Source: Haliclona indistincta
Lineage: Eukaryota; Porifera; Demospongiae; Haplosclerida; Chalinidae
Assembly: GCA_964017065.1 (NCBI GenBank)
Contig: OZ024786.1
Location: 11,226,578 to 11,290,577 of the forward strand
Direction: 5' to 3'
Length of the DNA: 64,000 nucleotides
Shown in pieces: positions 21,511 to 34,068 of the stretch. Every line of letters starts with the position of its first letter. Positions within the stretch are counted from its first letter, which is position 1. The translations under genes were made by a program, and so were the position numbers. The notes under the pieces were generated by a model. It did not search any database and was not told where the DNA came from. It saw nothing but the letters and a program-made list of their open reading frames with translations.

Positions 21511-23848
21511 GCAAGTATTTCCATTTACTGTGCATGAATGTTATCTGCATTCCAGTTAAAGAGCGCTGCTGTCATGTCAGATTCCACTACAGCCATATAC
21601 ACTATAGTCCTTACCGTTAGTAGTGTATGTGTCAGTCGTACTAGTATTGACTTTGGATAGTAATTATTTGAGATTATGATTGACAGCAGGCTATGGAAGA
21701 GCCGTATAGCATTGTGTAAACCTTTACCTAATGGCTGCTGAAGTAGGAGATTTGGTTTTTAATGGCGTAAAGGGTTCCGCTGGTGACTTAGCCACTAGTG
21801 AGTCTATCAATGCAAGCTTTGTTGTTCCTTTTTTGCTTGCTGTTGCTGGATATTTTGCTTGGGTCTAGTTACTGTTGTTGGTACTTGAAATTACTATCTC
21901 CCTTTGTCACAGACTCTGCTGCCCTCAGACCTTGTTTCTTGTTCCTGCCTTCGGTCAGCTCTCACGTATCGAATCTCCCAGGTAAGCAGCACCATGTACA
22001 AAATAAGCATATCATTACTACACGATGACTCGTTTCACATTTTGCTTGTCCCATATTTGTAGCATCGTGCTTGTGTGTGTGCACTTGGAGTCAACTAGTG
22101 CTATATGTAAATTGTACAATGCCTCGGCGGTGTGATGTGAATATGTAGTACAATTTAGTCTACCTTTTACTGCCTCTCCTAACTACAGTTTAACATCTCC
22201 TTGAATTGTCTACGTATGCAGCGACCTTTTCACCGTGTGGTTGTACGATACATGCTTTGCTAGCTAGCTTACTGCTGCTTTTGTTGACCAAAATTACTTT
22301 AAATTTGTCTTTTCATTATTTTTTGTTTGTTTCTACAGTTATTTGACTCCAGCCCTCTTGTGCTCTGCCTGCCCTCGTCGTACTCGTGAGTGCTGCTACG
22401 CACAAATGAATGTTGACTTTATGTATTGCCACTGCATGTACATGTGCCTAGTTCTCGATGGCTCGTGTATCACATGACTTGCTTTGTATCTCTTATCCGA
22501 AATCCCCAAATTGTTTTTGATATGCTGTGTATTGGTTTGATTAGTTGAACAGCTAAAGGAACTGACTGACCATAATGGACTTGAATCTTCTGTAAGCTGG
22601 TGGTCCTTATATACAATGTAGTCAACAACCTGTTCACACGTACAGTAGTATGTGTCATAGCCATATGCCTAGCAGCTGTGCCCTGATCCTAATTGTGTTT
22701 TAGATACATGTCAGAGATGGCTACTTGGTTAGTGTTAGTGTGTAGTCTAATAATATATTGTGCACCAAGCTTATGTATTTCCAACTGGGTGATGTGTTGC
22801 GAATATGTAGTGCAAGATAGTCTACCCTTACTCCTAACTACAGTTTAACGTCTCCTTGAAGGTTTGTCAACACGTTATTATGGTCAATCCTCAAACATGT
22901 AATTATTCAACATTCCAAATGTTGTAATAATTCTTCTGCTCTGCGCTTCCGTGACTTCTCAGCTGAGATAGACTGTAGGCTACACCTTCTTGTGCTATTC
23001 TAATGCAAGCGCACCTTAGTGCTATTTGCTAGAGTGCTAGATGAATCACAACCCTGTTAACACAATTACCTACTGTGTCATCAACAATCAAGGTAGAAAA
23101 TTTTTACTGAAGAAAAATGAAAAAACAAGTAATGACGTTAAAATGTAAAACTTGCTGTGCTGCTGTGTCCAACTTAGCTTGCCAAGTGTTGTTGCTACTA
23201 TAGAATGTGATTCTTTGTTTCCTTTTTGGACTTTGCCTATTGTAAAAAATACCTTATCCCGTGCACAGCGACTCGTTGTATCGGATGTAACTACACTAGT
23301 GTTGTGTATTTGTAGGCTCCAGCACACTGTTGTGGCTTTGATCCTGTGGGGTTTAGTAACCTGTTTGCAGCTTTAGTAGAATCTGTAATAGATCTATTTT
23401 AGCAGACATGCTCATGTTAGTGTGTTGATACTTACGTTAAGTTCACTGTGTAAACATAATGTAATCCTGGGATAGGATAATTATCATGTTAGACAGTAGA
23501 AATACCCTTTGAAATGTGTGCAAATACGATGTGACAGTTGAAAAGCCTTGCATCCCATCTGAAGTGTTCCACTGTCATTTAACAAGTCCACCGACTAGCA
23601 ATGTACAGTATGTACTTGCTTGTGTCTTATTGTCCTAAACTGTTGTTTACCTACTATTTTCTCTGGTTCTCTCACAATCCTCGGTTTATATGTGAGGACC
23701 ACCATGTATATACAACCTCTTATGTAAACTTGCTGTACTGTGTCCAACTTAGCCTGCCAAGTGCATGTAGTGTTGTAGCTGTGGGCTTATCAATCCCAGA
23801 AATAGCCTATTCCCAGTAAGAGTAAAGTATGAGTGGGTGCACAACTAT
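21511..23848. other. long non-coding stretch upstream of the REase-kinase gene
   Basis: T-rich plus-strand sequence with many polypyrimidine-AG sites but no credible frame. Short sentences such as CTACAGTTTAACRTCTCCTTG (near 22187 and 22844) recur, so part is repetitive. It could hold untranslated exons of the gene at 24.8 kb. Confidence 0.35.
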
Positions 23849-24422
23849 AGCCCCGTTTACACACACCCTATCCGGATTAGCCCAACCCGGATACAATCCG
23901 GATCACGTCCCGTTTACACGCGAGCCAAAATGCAGGTGATTTTGATGTGATAGAAGGACTATCTTGTGCATAACAGAAGGGATAACCTTTCTATACACTC
24001 CACGCTTGCTTTGTTGTAACAATAAGGACCGGAATAGTCAACCAGCAAGCTTACTTTTGGTAAAACAACTGCACAGCCGACACGGTAGCCTACAATACGT
24101 CTAGAAATCGGTTTTTTGCTATTACAAGACTTGCCTTGGCTAGGAGAGGATAGCTAGAGAAAAGAACATGTATCACCGTCCTTCTGCTGTGCAGTAGTAA
24201 CTACAATTCACCAAGAGAAGACTAGCAACAGCGCGTTTGAACTCACTTTATCACGTACAACTGTTTACACGTGGACCCGATCCGGATTAATCCGGATTCA
24301 ATCCACCTCCGGATGTGGATTGAGCAATCCGGATTGAATCCGGATCGATCCGGATAACCTCGCGTTTACACGCATGTCGATCCGGATTCAATCCGGGTTG
24401 GAAGTGTCGTGTAAACGGGGCT
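23849..24422. mobile_element. PIF/Harbinger-like MITE, family 1, copy 2
   Basis: 574 bp with inverted ends AGCCCCGTTTACAC and the duplication TAT (23846-23848 and 24423-24425). Better preserved than copy 1 at 5881-6413; subterminal ATCCGGATT motifs are arrayed in inverted pairs near both ends. Non-autonomous. Confidence 0.88.
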
Positions 24423-24830
24423 TATGCTGGAATGGGCTGGGGTACAGCACATGCGATATAAACTAAACAATGCAAACTAAACAATACTAGTAGCTGCAGT
24501 CGAGATGCACTTTTTACCTGGATGACTGCGAGCTACTGTGAAAGAGTTTTTGCAGCCCATAGCAACTCCACAGCTATGCTTATTTATCACTAAAATTAGC
24601 CCCGTATGCTCGTTCCTCCACAACGCTATTGCCTAGCTGCGCAGAACTTTACCACTCCAAGTAGCATGGCCACGTGATTTGTGCAGTGCATAGGGAGTGG
24701 TCAATAGTATCGCGATATTCTCCATAAGTGTCATATAAATTCGTGTATTATCTCTAGCACTTATGAAATCATACTTGCAAGCCGAGCATTCACAATGCTT
24801 TAACTAGTTGTTGTTTTTTTTTTCAGGCTA

Positions 24831-27800
24831 ATGGCTGAATTACAGAGATCTGCTAAATGTCCTAGAATGTAAGTTCATGAGGGTTCCAGCAGAGGTCAAA
24901 ATAACGTGGTAGATGTGTCCTGTAGACGTTACCAACCACTGACGATTGATCGTGTGTGTGCCTATGCAACACTATACATTTAAATTGCGTATAGCCTGCA
25001 CACGTTTCAAGATGGCCGTCGCATTCAAGAATCGATATGACAATATCAGATACAGAAAAGCTAAGTGGAAAGTAGCTGATTCTTTTCATGTGCGACCATG
25101 CCAAAAGCAAACAGCATACCCATGCAATGATGGTTCTGAAAAGCTTAGCTCCATCCTCTTGATTAAAGATTATTATCATATTAGATGTGGACACCAATGG
25201 CAAGTCTAAAATACTAATTTGACCTCTGGGATACATAGGACTAAATTTAGAATTAGAATTTAGAAATTTAGAACTGAAATTTCTTTACATTATAATTATT
25301 AAAACCAGAGTTCTGATGAACACATACCAAGTAGTAGCTGTCAATGCATTACCTTTACAATGTAATGGGTAACTGGGCAAACTCAAAAATCAGCCTCTGG
25401 TCTGAAATATTTGATGCTAGATTGTGAAAGAATTAGCAACCAACTTGTCTTTTCACAGGGACATGTCAAGAGATGAAAATATACAAGAAATAATAGATGT
25501 GATAGAAATAGAGATAGAAGGAGTGGAAAAAGAGATAGAAGGAGTGGAAAAAGAGATAGAAGGAGTGGAAGAAGGAGTGGAAAAAGAGATAGAAGGAGTG
25601 GAAAAAGAGATAGAAGGAGTGGAAAAAGAGATAGAAGGAGTGGAAAGCGAGATAAAAAGTGTGAAAGATGAGGTAGTACAAGCAGAGAAAGAAGGAAATC
25701 ATGACAAAAAGTGGCCACTAAGAGAGCTAGATGACAAAAAGTGGCAGCTAAGAGAGAAAAGTTGGCAGCTAGATGACAAAAAGTGGCAGCTAGAAAAGAA
25801 AAGTTGGCCGCTAGATAACAAAAGGTTGCAGCTAAGAAAGAAATGGAGGCAGCTAAGAAAGCAGCTAAGAGAGAAAAAAAATGAGCTAAGAGAGGAGAAA
25901 GCACCACGTAAGCAATAACAACAGTAATTAATTGGGGTGAGCCCCACATTGATCATGACATCTGCCCACGTCACAGGGAATGTGTGTATGTATTTGGCCA
26001 CATGTATACTTTACAAGAGTTAACTCGAACTTTTGACAAATTATACTCCCCTCCTACCTAAAAGTGCATTTGGATCCATAATGATTGAAAAATATGCATT
26101 TCTAATGTCTTAGTTAGTTTGATGGAGATTGTTTGCCAATGTTGTATTTAGTATACAGCATTAGCTATAGTCTATTTGAGCTGAGAAGTCACAAACATTT
26201 GCTGTCATAACTTTCGTATACCTGCAACAAATCCTAGTCCGTTCCAATCGTCGTCTAGGATAGTACTGTTTATCCGCACGATACTCGAAAAAAGTCGAAA
26301 AAACTGCCTACATGTGTAGAAAATGGCACTTGCAACCACAGGACTGCTAAAAGCCTCCGTTAATGTCTTAGCCTAAGTACACAGTCTACGTTTTAAGTTC
26401 TGAAACTTCAGCAAAAAATGAGTTTTATCGCGCCTAAGGTCGTACATTGTGCCAGCTGTAATATGAACAATTTAAGGCTTTGTTCTTGGCTGGTAGACTG
26501 AGCTCTTGAAGGTTTTTACACTCTCATTACAGCGTTTTTTCCATTGCCGTAATGTGTTTTCACCCAAGATGGCAGAAGAATTGTACCCAAGCCGTGACGA
26601 CGTCACGTTCATTATTCGACAATTGCATTCCTTGGCCGTTTGGTGTAGTGGTTATGACACAAAAATTCCCCTCTAAAAAAGGTGACCCCCTCTAAATCCA
26701 CCCCCATGCATGGCACACACACTGCTACAATTCATCATAGGTATCTGCTATTTTACAATCTTTCTACAGGATTTCCTGGTCTGAAACCCTTGCCTGACAG
26801 CGTTTCAATTTCAACGCTTGCAATATACGAAGAAAGATATGCCGATTTACAGTCATTGGCTAGCCATCCTGTTGCAACAAGTACTAGATCGTGCCAGTGA
26901 ACAGTTAGCTAATGCATCGCAGGAACTAATCTTTGAATTCGATTCTTGTAATGTCTTCAAAATTGATAGAGCAAGTTTGGAAGAGGCAAGTTCACGCTTA
27001 AGAACATCATTTGAGATAGAAGAAATGGAAGGAACTTTCGGTGTATGCGCTTCCGATGACCTTTGCTCTGCAGAATTATCCCTTACAGCTCTACTAGCTT
27101 GCCATTTAGACAGTTTTCTTTTTACTAATACTCGCAATGGGCTTTGCTTGCACCAAGGCCCTGTTCGAACCAAATCATCGACTGGCGGTAACCCTGAGGC
27201 ATCCGATATTTACGTATGCTCTTCCGTGGAAGGTGGATTTGGTACTCCTGTGGTTCTTGGAGATGTAAAGAAGTTCGACCTACAACATGCTACTAGAGAA
27301 ACTGGGCTCTATTGTTGTGCCTGTCTCGGAGTCCATTCACACACAGACAGGCGTGTGAGTCCTGTTGTCTTAGGAATCCCTTGTACCAAGACAGAATCAA
27401 ATTTGCTGTTATATTTGGAAGGAAATGAGAAATTGTGGTCTATACCCGTAAGTGAGGGTCAACCACTATACTCTAAACCACTCCTCTGTGCATTGTACTG
27501 TGGAGTACAGTTCATCATTAAAAACTCTTACTGCATTACTGGTCCTATGACAATTGCAAAGCCTCTCCGTGATGTTAGCTTGGTGCCACTTAAGTTTGGA
27601 GCTAACTGTCGTGTATTCCGTAACACAGAAGATGGTTTGGTATACAAGTTCTATTCGACACGAGAACGACCTTATGAGAAACCTATCAAATTTGGAAATG
27701 CAGAAGTTGTAGAAATCTCCTCTGACGTCAAGCTACTTACCTACACACATGTGGCTGGCAGTCACGTACCAGAGTCAGTTTCTCAATTTTCTGGTGCACT

Positions 27801-28179
27801 CAACGCACTTGCTAGTTTGCATAAAATGGGGTTAGTTCATGGAGATGTCCGGTTTGAAAATATTATATTCTATGGCGAGACAAGTGTGCTCATCGATTAC
27901 GACTTGGTATCGACAGAAAGGAGCCAATATCCTGAGTTGTACAATTCCTCGCTCGACTGTAGGCATCCACTTGCATTGCCAAATCGGGCCATGTATAGAC
28001 AACATGACATTTATTCATTGTTGTATCTGATTCTCGAAAGTCATGTAGAGCTTAGTGAACTCAAGGACCAATGTACCAATTTGCTTGAGCTTGGCAAGAA
28101 AGATATGATGAATGACAAACTTGAAGTGAGCTACGTAGCTGGCGTACTAGGCATTGCCTTAGACCAATCGTCACCTTGA
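24831..28179 (+). CDS. coiled-coil, PD-(D/E)XK-like and kinase-like protein (Crinkler-type architecture)
   Basis: Exon 1 is 24831-24868 (MAELQRSAKCPR), after an acceptor at 24826. Exon 2, 25459-25907, joins in phase and encodes a charged coiled coil: seven-residue repeats EIEGVEK, then KKWQLRE/KSWQLDD repeats. Exon 3 starts at 26770 after TTTCTACAG and reads in phase as RFPGLKPLPDSVSISTLAIY. A large 450-codon frame to the stop at 28179 follows, but in another phase, so a 1-base lesion or unrecognised tiny intron lies at about 26820-26895. That frame has a nuclease-like core (EASDIYVCSS, then PVVLGDVKKFD: D...DxK as in PD-(D/E)XK enzymes) and an atypical kinase-like domain: lysine in GLVYKFY, HGDVRFEN for the catalytic loop and LIDYDLV for DFG. 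Nuclease plus kinase-like modules are described for Crinkler-related eukaryotic effectors. Activity, localisation and role here are unknown. Confidence 0.65.
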
Positions 28180-28489
28180 CATTTCTGACTGTCTTTACTT
28201 TACTGGCACTGGTTGTAAAATTGTGTTTGTTTGTAAAATTGTGTTTGAAATGTTAGTAAAATTGTGTTTGTTTTAATGTATGTTTGTTATAATTAATTTT
28301 GTTCCCAAACAGTTAAAATTTATCACTTTAACCTTACAAATCTACAAGGCAGATGTTTGGCAAATTTAACAACTGGCATTCTCAAGTTGATTTCGTAGAG
28401 TTGGCTGAAAATTTGAAGTCACTTGTTCCTTGCCTTGTCAGCCTGCATTGTCACTAACATAAAAGTTGTGCATTGTTAACTGTCCTCAG

Positions 28490-28924
28490 GAATGGCAAGA
28501 ACTTTGTAAAGCAATTTCCTCTGCATCACCTGTGTGTGCACTAGTTCAACCTGTACCAGACGTCTTCAAACTATTACAGAAAATGATACATACAACCCGG
28601 ATACATACACACATTTTGACCGATGCTGCATCACTGGCACTTCTTCAACTAGAAGTTCCAGGACTATTTACACTACTAGAAAACTTTCCACACCAGCCAA
28701 AAGATCTATTAGAACCAGTTATTCAAAGGCATATAGCTGTATCGTTAGCTCCATTTTGCAGCTGCTATGAATATAATTATTGTGTGGTTGCTGCTTTTTG
28801 GCATAAAACATCGCCATCGCACGCTGGATCTGCAGTCTATTATGACAGCACAGTAAACTCAATAAGTGATAAATTATTGTCTAATAATTATGTTCAAGTG
28901 TTATTATCTTCATCACATGCATGA
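28490..28924 (+). CDS. unrecognised exon, C-terminal part transposon-derived
   Basis: After an acceptor (CTGTCCTCAG, 28480-28489) the frame EWQELCKAISSASPVCALVQ... runs for about 90 codons with balanced composition and leucine-rich amphipathic stretches (ALLQLEVPGLFTLLE). From about 28758 the DNA matches pieces of the transposon at 61268-63110, so the last ~50 codons (YNYCVVAAF onward) are captured mobile sequence. It may be a remnant of a neighbouring gene or an exon of a gene whose other exons I could not find. No family is recognised. Confidence 0.33.
   Translation, partial: EWQELCKAISSASPVCALVQPVPDVFKLLQKMIHTTRIHTHILTDAASLALLQLEVPGLFTLLENFPHQPKDLLEPVIQRHIAVSLAPFCSCYEYNYCVVAAFWHKTSPSHAGSAVYYDSTVNSISDKLLSNNYVQVLLSSSHA
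28758..28842. mobile_element. internally deleted derivative of the TTAA element
   Basis: GCAGCTGCTATGAATATAA matches the left end region of the 61.27-kb element (near 61288). It is joined directly to AATTATTGTGTGGTTGCTG and CGCACGCTGGATCT, which match its right interior (62541-62680). Confidence 0.65.
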
Positions 28925-29162
28925 TACTATACAGACAAGTGACCTGTCACCTGTGTACACTTAGAGACATGGCCGAAGTATGAAAACACCGAGCCTCTAA
29001 CCAAACTCATGGGCCTGTGTGATTCTGACAGACTCTTTTGAGTGTGGTTGGGCTGCTGGCATAGCCTTGACCTCTTGTCAAGCCTCCTTTAGTCATGTCT
29101 ATGTTGGCTGCCCGTGCATTGTGTTGAACTGATACTGGTTTGCATCTGTTGGACCAATGTAT

Positions 29163-29291
29163 TTAAATGGTCGTTTAAATGTAATAAGATTTAAAGGGGG
29201 TTAATGATGGGCGGACCACGCCTAGAGCATTAGTCACGTGATCATCCACAGCTACCGCGTGGTGCAAGACCAGCTGCTGTTTGTCTCATCC
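29163..29291. repeat. 129-bp direct repeat, copy 1
   Basis: Identical to 34525-34653 in the same orientation, from TTAAATGGTCG to TTTGTCTCATCC. Identity indicates a recent duplication. It is not a recognised LTR or transposon end. Confidence 0.92.
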
Positions 29292-29939
29292 ATCTACAGT
29301 ACTGGCCTCCCTGCTGTACAAGGATACCAAGCGTGGCTCTCCGCGTATGTATATTGCCCCATCCGTCCGGCTCGGCAACCAACAGCGCGTGTTCACGTGT
29401 TGTATTCGCAAAGGCTGAAGTTGCCGCTTGGTGGGTTGCTGGTTTGCGGCGCCGTCCGTGGGTACTAAGCGCTAGGCAGGTATAGGGCATCAACGAGGTG
29501 AGTGCCGTGTTGTTGTTGTTCCTTGACTGTTGGCGTCGTGTCTACCTACCTATCAAAAGAAATTTGTTATAAGTTATACATTTGATTGCATTGTTCACGT
29601 GGTTGTTGAAGTAGCGCGTGCTATGTGCATTCGCCTTAGGAAGTCAATGTCTTGGTTCGATCCCATGTTGAAGTGTGTTTTTTATTATTTTTTTCCTGTG
29701 CATATTGATTTTTTTTGTACGCACCACAGCTTGTACATTTTTTACAACAGCTTTTACAATGCATTTTAGCCACAGGTACTCTATGCTGCCATAACCCATG
29801 GTTCTGCGGCTCTCATGCTTCCGTAGTTCTGCTGCATGCATGCTTCCGTTGTTTATCTGCTGCCTGTATGCTGCTTCCATAGCTCTGCGGCAGGCATTCT
29901 TCCATGGTTCTGCTGCTTACTTGCCTTCAGGGTTTGGTG

Positions 29940-30375
29940 CTTGCATGCTTCCATGATTCTGCTCGTGCATGGTTCTGCTGTCCTTTCATGTGGTGGTGCT
30001 GCTATAGTGCTGCTGCTGGTGCTACTGCCGTGGTGGTGCTGCTATGGTACTGCTGCTATAGTGCTGCTGCTAGTGCTACTGCTGGGGTGGTGCTGCTATA
30101 GTGCTGCTGCTGTGGTGCTGCTGCTATTTTACAGCTGCTATAGTACTGCTGTTATAGTGCTGCTGCTGTGGTGCTTCTGCTGTTGTGCTGCTGCTGTTGT
30201 GCTGCTGCTATGGTGCTTTTGCTGTGGTGGTGCTGCGGCTATGGTGCTGCTGCTACAGTACTGCTGCTGTAGTGCTACTGCTAGTGCTGCTACTGTCAGG
30301 GCTGTTGGTGCTGCTGCTATAGTGCTGCTACTGGTCCTATTGCCAGTGCTGGTACTGGTGCCGCTGCTAGTGCTG
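29940..30375. repeat. GCT-rich imperfect repeat
   Basis: Irregular TGCTGCTATAGTGCTGCTG-type units over about 430 bp, with a smaller patch at 30685-30755. Open frames on both strands (poly-leucine/valine, poly-serine/threonine) are repeat artefacts. Confidence 0.9.
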
Positions 30376-30759
30376 ATCAGAGCACAATGTAGTGTCCGGC
30401 CACCTGCCAATTTCCTCGCAATCAAGCAAATGGGCCGAGCAAATACACACTCGATCGGTCATTCTGTCCGGGCATTCTCTCATGATCTAAGGCTATTGCT
30501 ATACTTAGCACTTACCTGGGGCTACTTTCCAAGCCTGCAAAAGGCGCTTCTCTGATTGTAGGCCATGTCGGCCCAGCACAAAAACGCACGCATGTGCTTA
30601 CTACTGCAGACATTCTATTTAAACGCCCAAAACGCCACACCTATTATTGTGACCATGCCCCTATAACCGACTAAAAATTATTTTGAGCTCTGCTGGTGCT
30701 GCTACTGGTACGACTGCTACTGCTAGTGCTGCTGGTGGTGCTGCTATAGTACCGCTATT

Positions 30760-33700
30760 GTGTGCTTCCACCATAATGGTCTTACTGATTATACTTCCAT
30801 TGTTCTGGTACTCGCATGCTTCAATTGTGCTGTTACCTGATGCATCCACTGTTTCATGCATCTCCACCAAGGCATCGCACTGTTGGTGCTTCATTTAATG
30901 TTGAAAGGCGCCTTTATTATTTGGTGGTATGTTGTGGTGCATCAATTAATTAATGCCATAATTCAGGCTCATAGAGAGTGCGTAAAGTGCACACAATGAC
31001 ACGGGATCATTAAATGGCTAAGAAGCAAAAGTCGCACCTTTCGCCGGATTGGTGAAAATCTAGGGTTGCACACAAAACTTCACCCACTTGTTTTATTAAT
31101 CCACCTTATTCCCCTGGTGGTGGGATGTCGCTGTATTCATGTATGATACCGTATTTCTTTGAAGAAAGTCAGCGCAAAGTGAATATTAATCTTTCAGATT
31201 TGCTTGCCCGCTGTTTGGGGGTGATTGTGGCATAAGTTCCAGAAGTGCCAAATGATTGGAGGTGGGGCAACGAGCCTGTGTTTTGAACGAGAATGCGTCT
31301 ACAGCTCTTTTCCATGAAGTACAGTTCACGTCAGGCTGTTGGCTTGTTGTGGTGAGGAGCTATGGAGCTTGCTGAAATTTGAAGGTTTAGTACGCATTTC
31401 AGTGACAAGGTGCCGAATCCTTAGAGGGGTGTTAACACTTTTCATGCGATAAGCCAATAAAATGGCTCAAAATTAATTATTGACCCCGCCTCGTGTAGCT
31501 CGAGAAGCCATTATATTTCCACTGCTGCACAGCTCTACTTATCACAACTTTTCTCTACTTTCTGTATTTTAATACAGTTGCTAAGCACAAGGTCTTGAAC
31601 ATGAGTTAGTTTGTTGACAAAAGTAGTGCTTGGAGAAAGCATCAGACATGATAGTAACAGCTGCATGTTGAACACCAGGCGCTGTCAAGCTTCACACAAC
31701 CAGTGCTTGACTAGCAGCGGTCAGTTACTATGTTTGGGATGGCTTGTGGTGTTTAATCCTGTAATATCTAACATGTTTAGCCTATAAGCAAAACAAAATA
31801 ATCACTAAAGCTGTGACTATAACACAAACACATGGCTTACCTAGTGATCACAAACAAGGCTCTGCATTTACGCAAACAGCCTATAGCTAAGCTTCAACAA
31901 GGTGCCCAATGGTTGCTGCGATCCGTTGGTAGCAGTTACCAACAAGTAAACAAGCGCCAGCTACACAAAACTGCCCTTGACAAACTTCTCCAGCAAAGAC
32001 GCCATTTTGACAAACAAAACATTTAGCGTTGAAGGTGGAGCCAAATGAAGAATTAAGTCGTGGGCAAAGTGTTAAAGTATTTTTTTTTTTAGAATTCCTA
32101 TTAGTTTCTACTGTTACATTGGTTGAAATTCGCTGGTTAAGGTGCCAGCATCCCAGGCCAACCCAGTCATGTGTACACTACATGTTGTCGTCAAGTTGTA
32201 TAGTCTTTAGTAAGTATCTAAGTATGTCGTTGCTGTTTTCTGGCTTAGTTAGTGCGGTGGCTGGGTGGATATTCAACATGTCGCTATCATCTGCCTGATA
32301 TTGTCATGCCCAGTTAGTGGCTGCCACAGCATATAATATCATTGTGCATGGGCTCCTGACTATACAAAGCCATAGCTAGTTAAGTGGCCATCATGTTGGT
32401 GATGTTGGACAGGCAAGTCTGATGATGATGAACCGGGGAATATCAATGCTTTTGTTATATAAAGCACGACCCTCGTCGATTAGGTAGGTAGTTGAGCCTG
32501 AGGCAAGGTCGTTACCTGCCTTGTGAGTACCATGGTATATGGATTGCGAGTTACGGTTGCCGCAATTGCCGTTTGTTTTGGTGGGATGCACCAACCGAGA
32601 GTTGACAGCCACTCCCTCAGAATGCCTGTTCTCACCTTTAAACTAGCTCAGACGAATGTAGATAGGTATCTGAGTGAGTTGCAGCCTTACTACGAGTGTA
32701 AGTGAAAAATACAGAAATAAGTAAAAAAAAAAAAAAAGCCTCATGGGAAACTGGTCGTGCCATACCTAGTCGACCCTGGTGTCAATTCACAAAGAACGCG
32801 TTGCAGAACTAACGCAAGGGTATCAATTGTCGCCCAGCTGCGTCAGGCACAAGGCTACTGTGTTGTCAGAATGATCAACACAGTAGCACAGTAACCAAGT
32901 CAAATCCCAGTCAGTCAACATGGTGTTTGGCTGCTAAGTTTCGCATATGCATGCAAGTTTTCTGCCATTGCAGCAGCGGCCCAGAATATTTAAGGCACTG
33001 ATGCTGTCATGATTAATTCCAAGGCGCCCAGCAATATAATTATTTCTGCCTGAGCAGAAGTACCTGTCCATTGCCAAGTGTTCAACTTTAGGTTGAATTA
33101 CCTTCCAGGCGAGCAACGTGTCACAGCCATTGAAGAAAAATGATGGTAACAAGGAGTATGGCTCTTAAAATAGCGTCACTACCCATGTTATATAGAAAGG
33201 GATAGTTTTTGGTTGGTTGCTAAAGTCTAAATGAAGTATATTGTGTTTTACTGGGACGAGAGTAGAGTAGAGAATGATGACGGTGTGATTGAGAGTATAT
33301 AGTGCTACACTCTATTGGAGCAAGTCTCTTAGACTTATACACTCCCAAGCTGCAGGAGACCTAAGGGTGTGCGCTCTGTGGTTCTGCTAGGTGTTGACCT
33401 GTCATTACGCTGCCAGTGGGCTACGGACCAGACCCTGCTCGTGGGGTGTGTGGTGTTCCTCACTTGCAGGAGCGTGAACGCATGTCCCATGCCCCAGCGC
33501 CATGGTGATCTTATTGGCAAAGGACACCGGCACCAGTTCAGGGTACACTTGCTGTGTCGGCAACTGGTTGGGGATGCCTGTAGCGTCATGTGACTCACTA
33601 GGCTCCCCGCGGGTGTCCATCCAGGTAATATTTTTATGTTGTGGAGTGGTCGCCATGGTCCCGGCACTATTAGTGGTTTCCTAGCTTGCAATGCTGAATG

Positions 33701-34068
33701 TGCAAGGCACCTTTGGTGCTCGTAGTGGCTCCCCAGCCTGCAGCGCTGGATATATGTGCATATGCGTTTGACGTCCCTGTCCTCGCGATATGTGTTACAA
33801 GTTACAGAAATTGCCCAGGGAGTGAGCCATGAGCTATAACAACCCTCATCTTCCTCTCACATGCTGGGGTTTTCGAGGTATTATCATGCGTACAACCCTG
33901 GAGCATTAATGGAAAATAAATGAACAAATATATAAAACATAAGAATTTTTCCCTATCGTGTCACTGTACCAATCAAACATAAGAATTATTCCCTATCATC
34001 GTGTCACTGTACCAATCATAAATTATAATTGTTTGGGGAATGTTGGTGCCCCCTGCGGGACCACCATT
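30760..34068. other. long region without a supported gene
   Basis: I find only short frames. The best is 31832-32026 (64 basic residues, MAYLVITNKALHLRKQP...), without family or splice support. A short direct repeat (TCCCTATC...GTGTCACTGTACCAATCA) occurs at about 33950-34018. A15 at 32724-32738 could mark a retroposed tail. Confidence 0.4.

Noticed and set aside
25383..25949. Hydrophobic Leu/Ser-rich minus-strand frames
   Set aside because: Shadow of the coiled-coil exon (25459-25907), which has splice support on the plus strand.
29836..30555. 239-codon Leu/Val-rich frame
   Set aside because: Translation of a GCT-rich imperfect repeat; no start context or homology.
31832..32026. 64-codon basic frame
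   Set aside because: Decent composition but no family, no splice context and no conservation evidence in the window.
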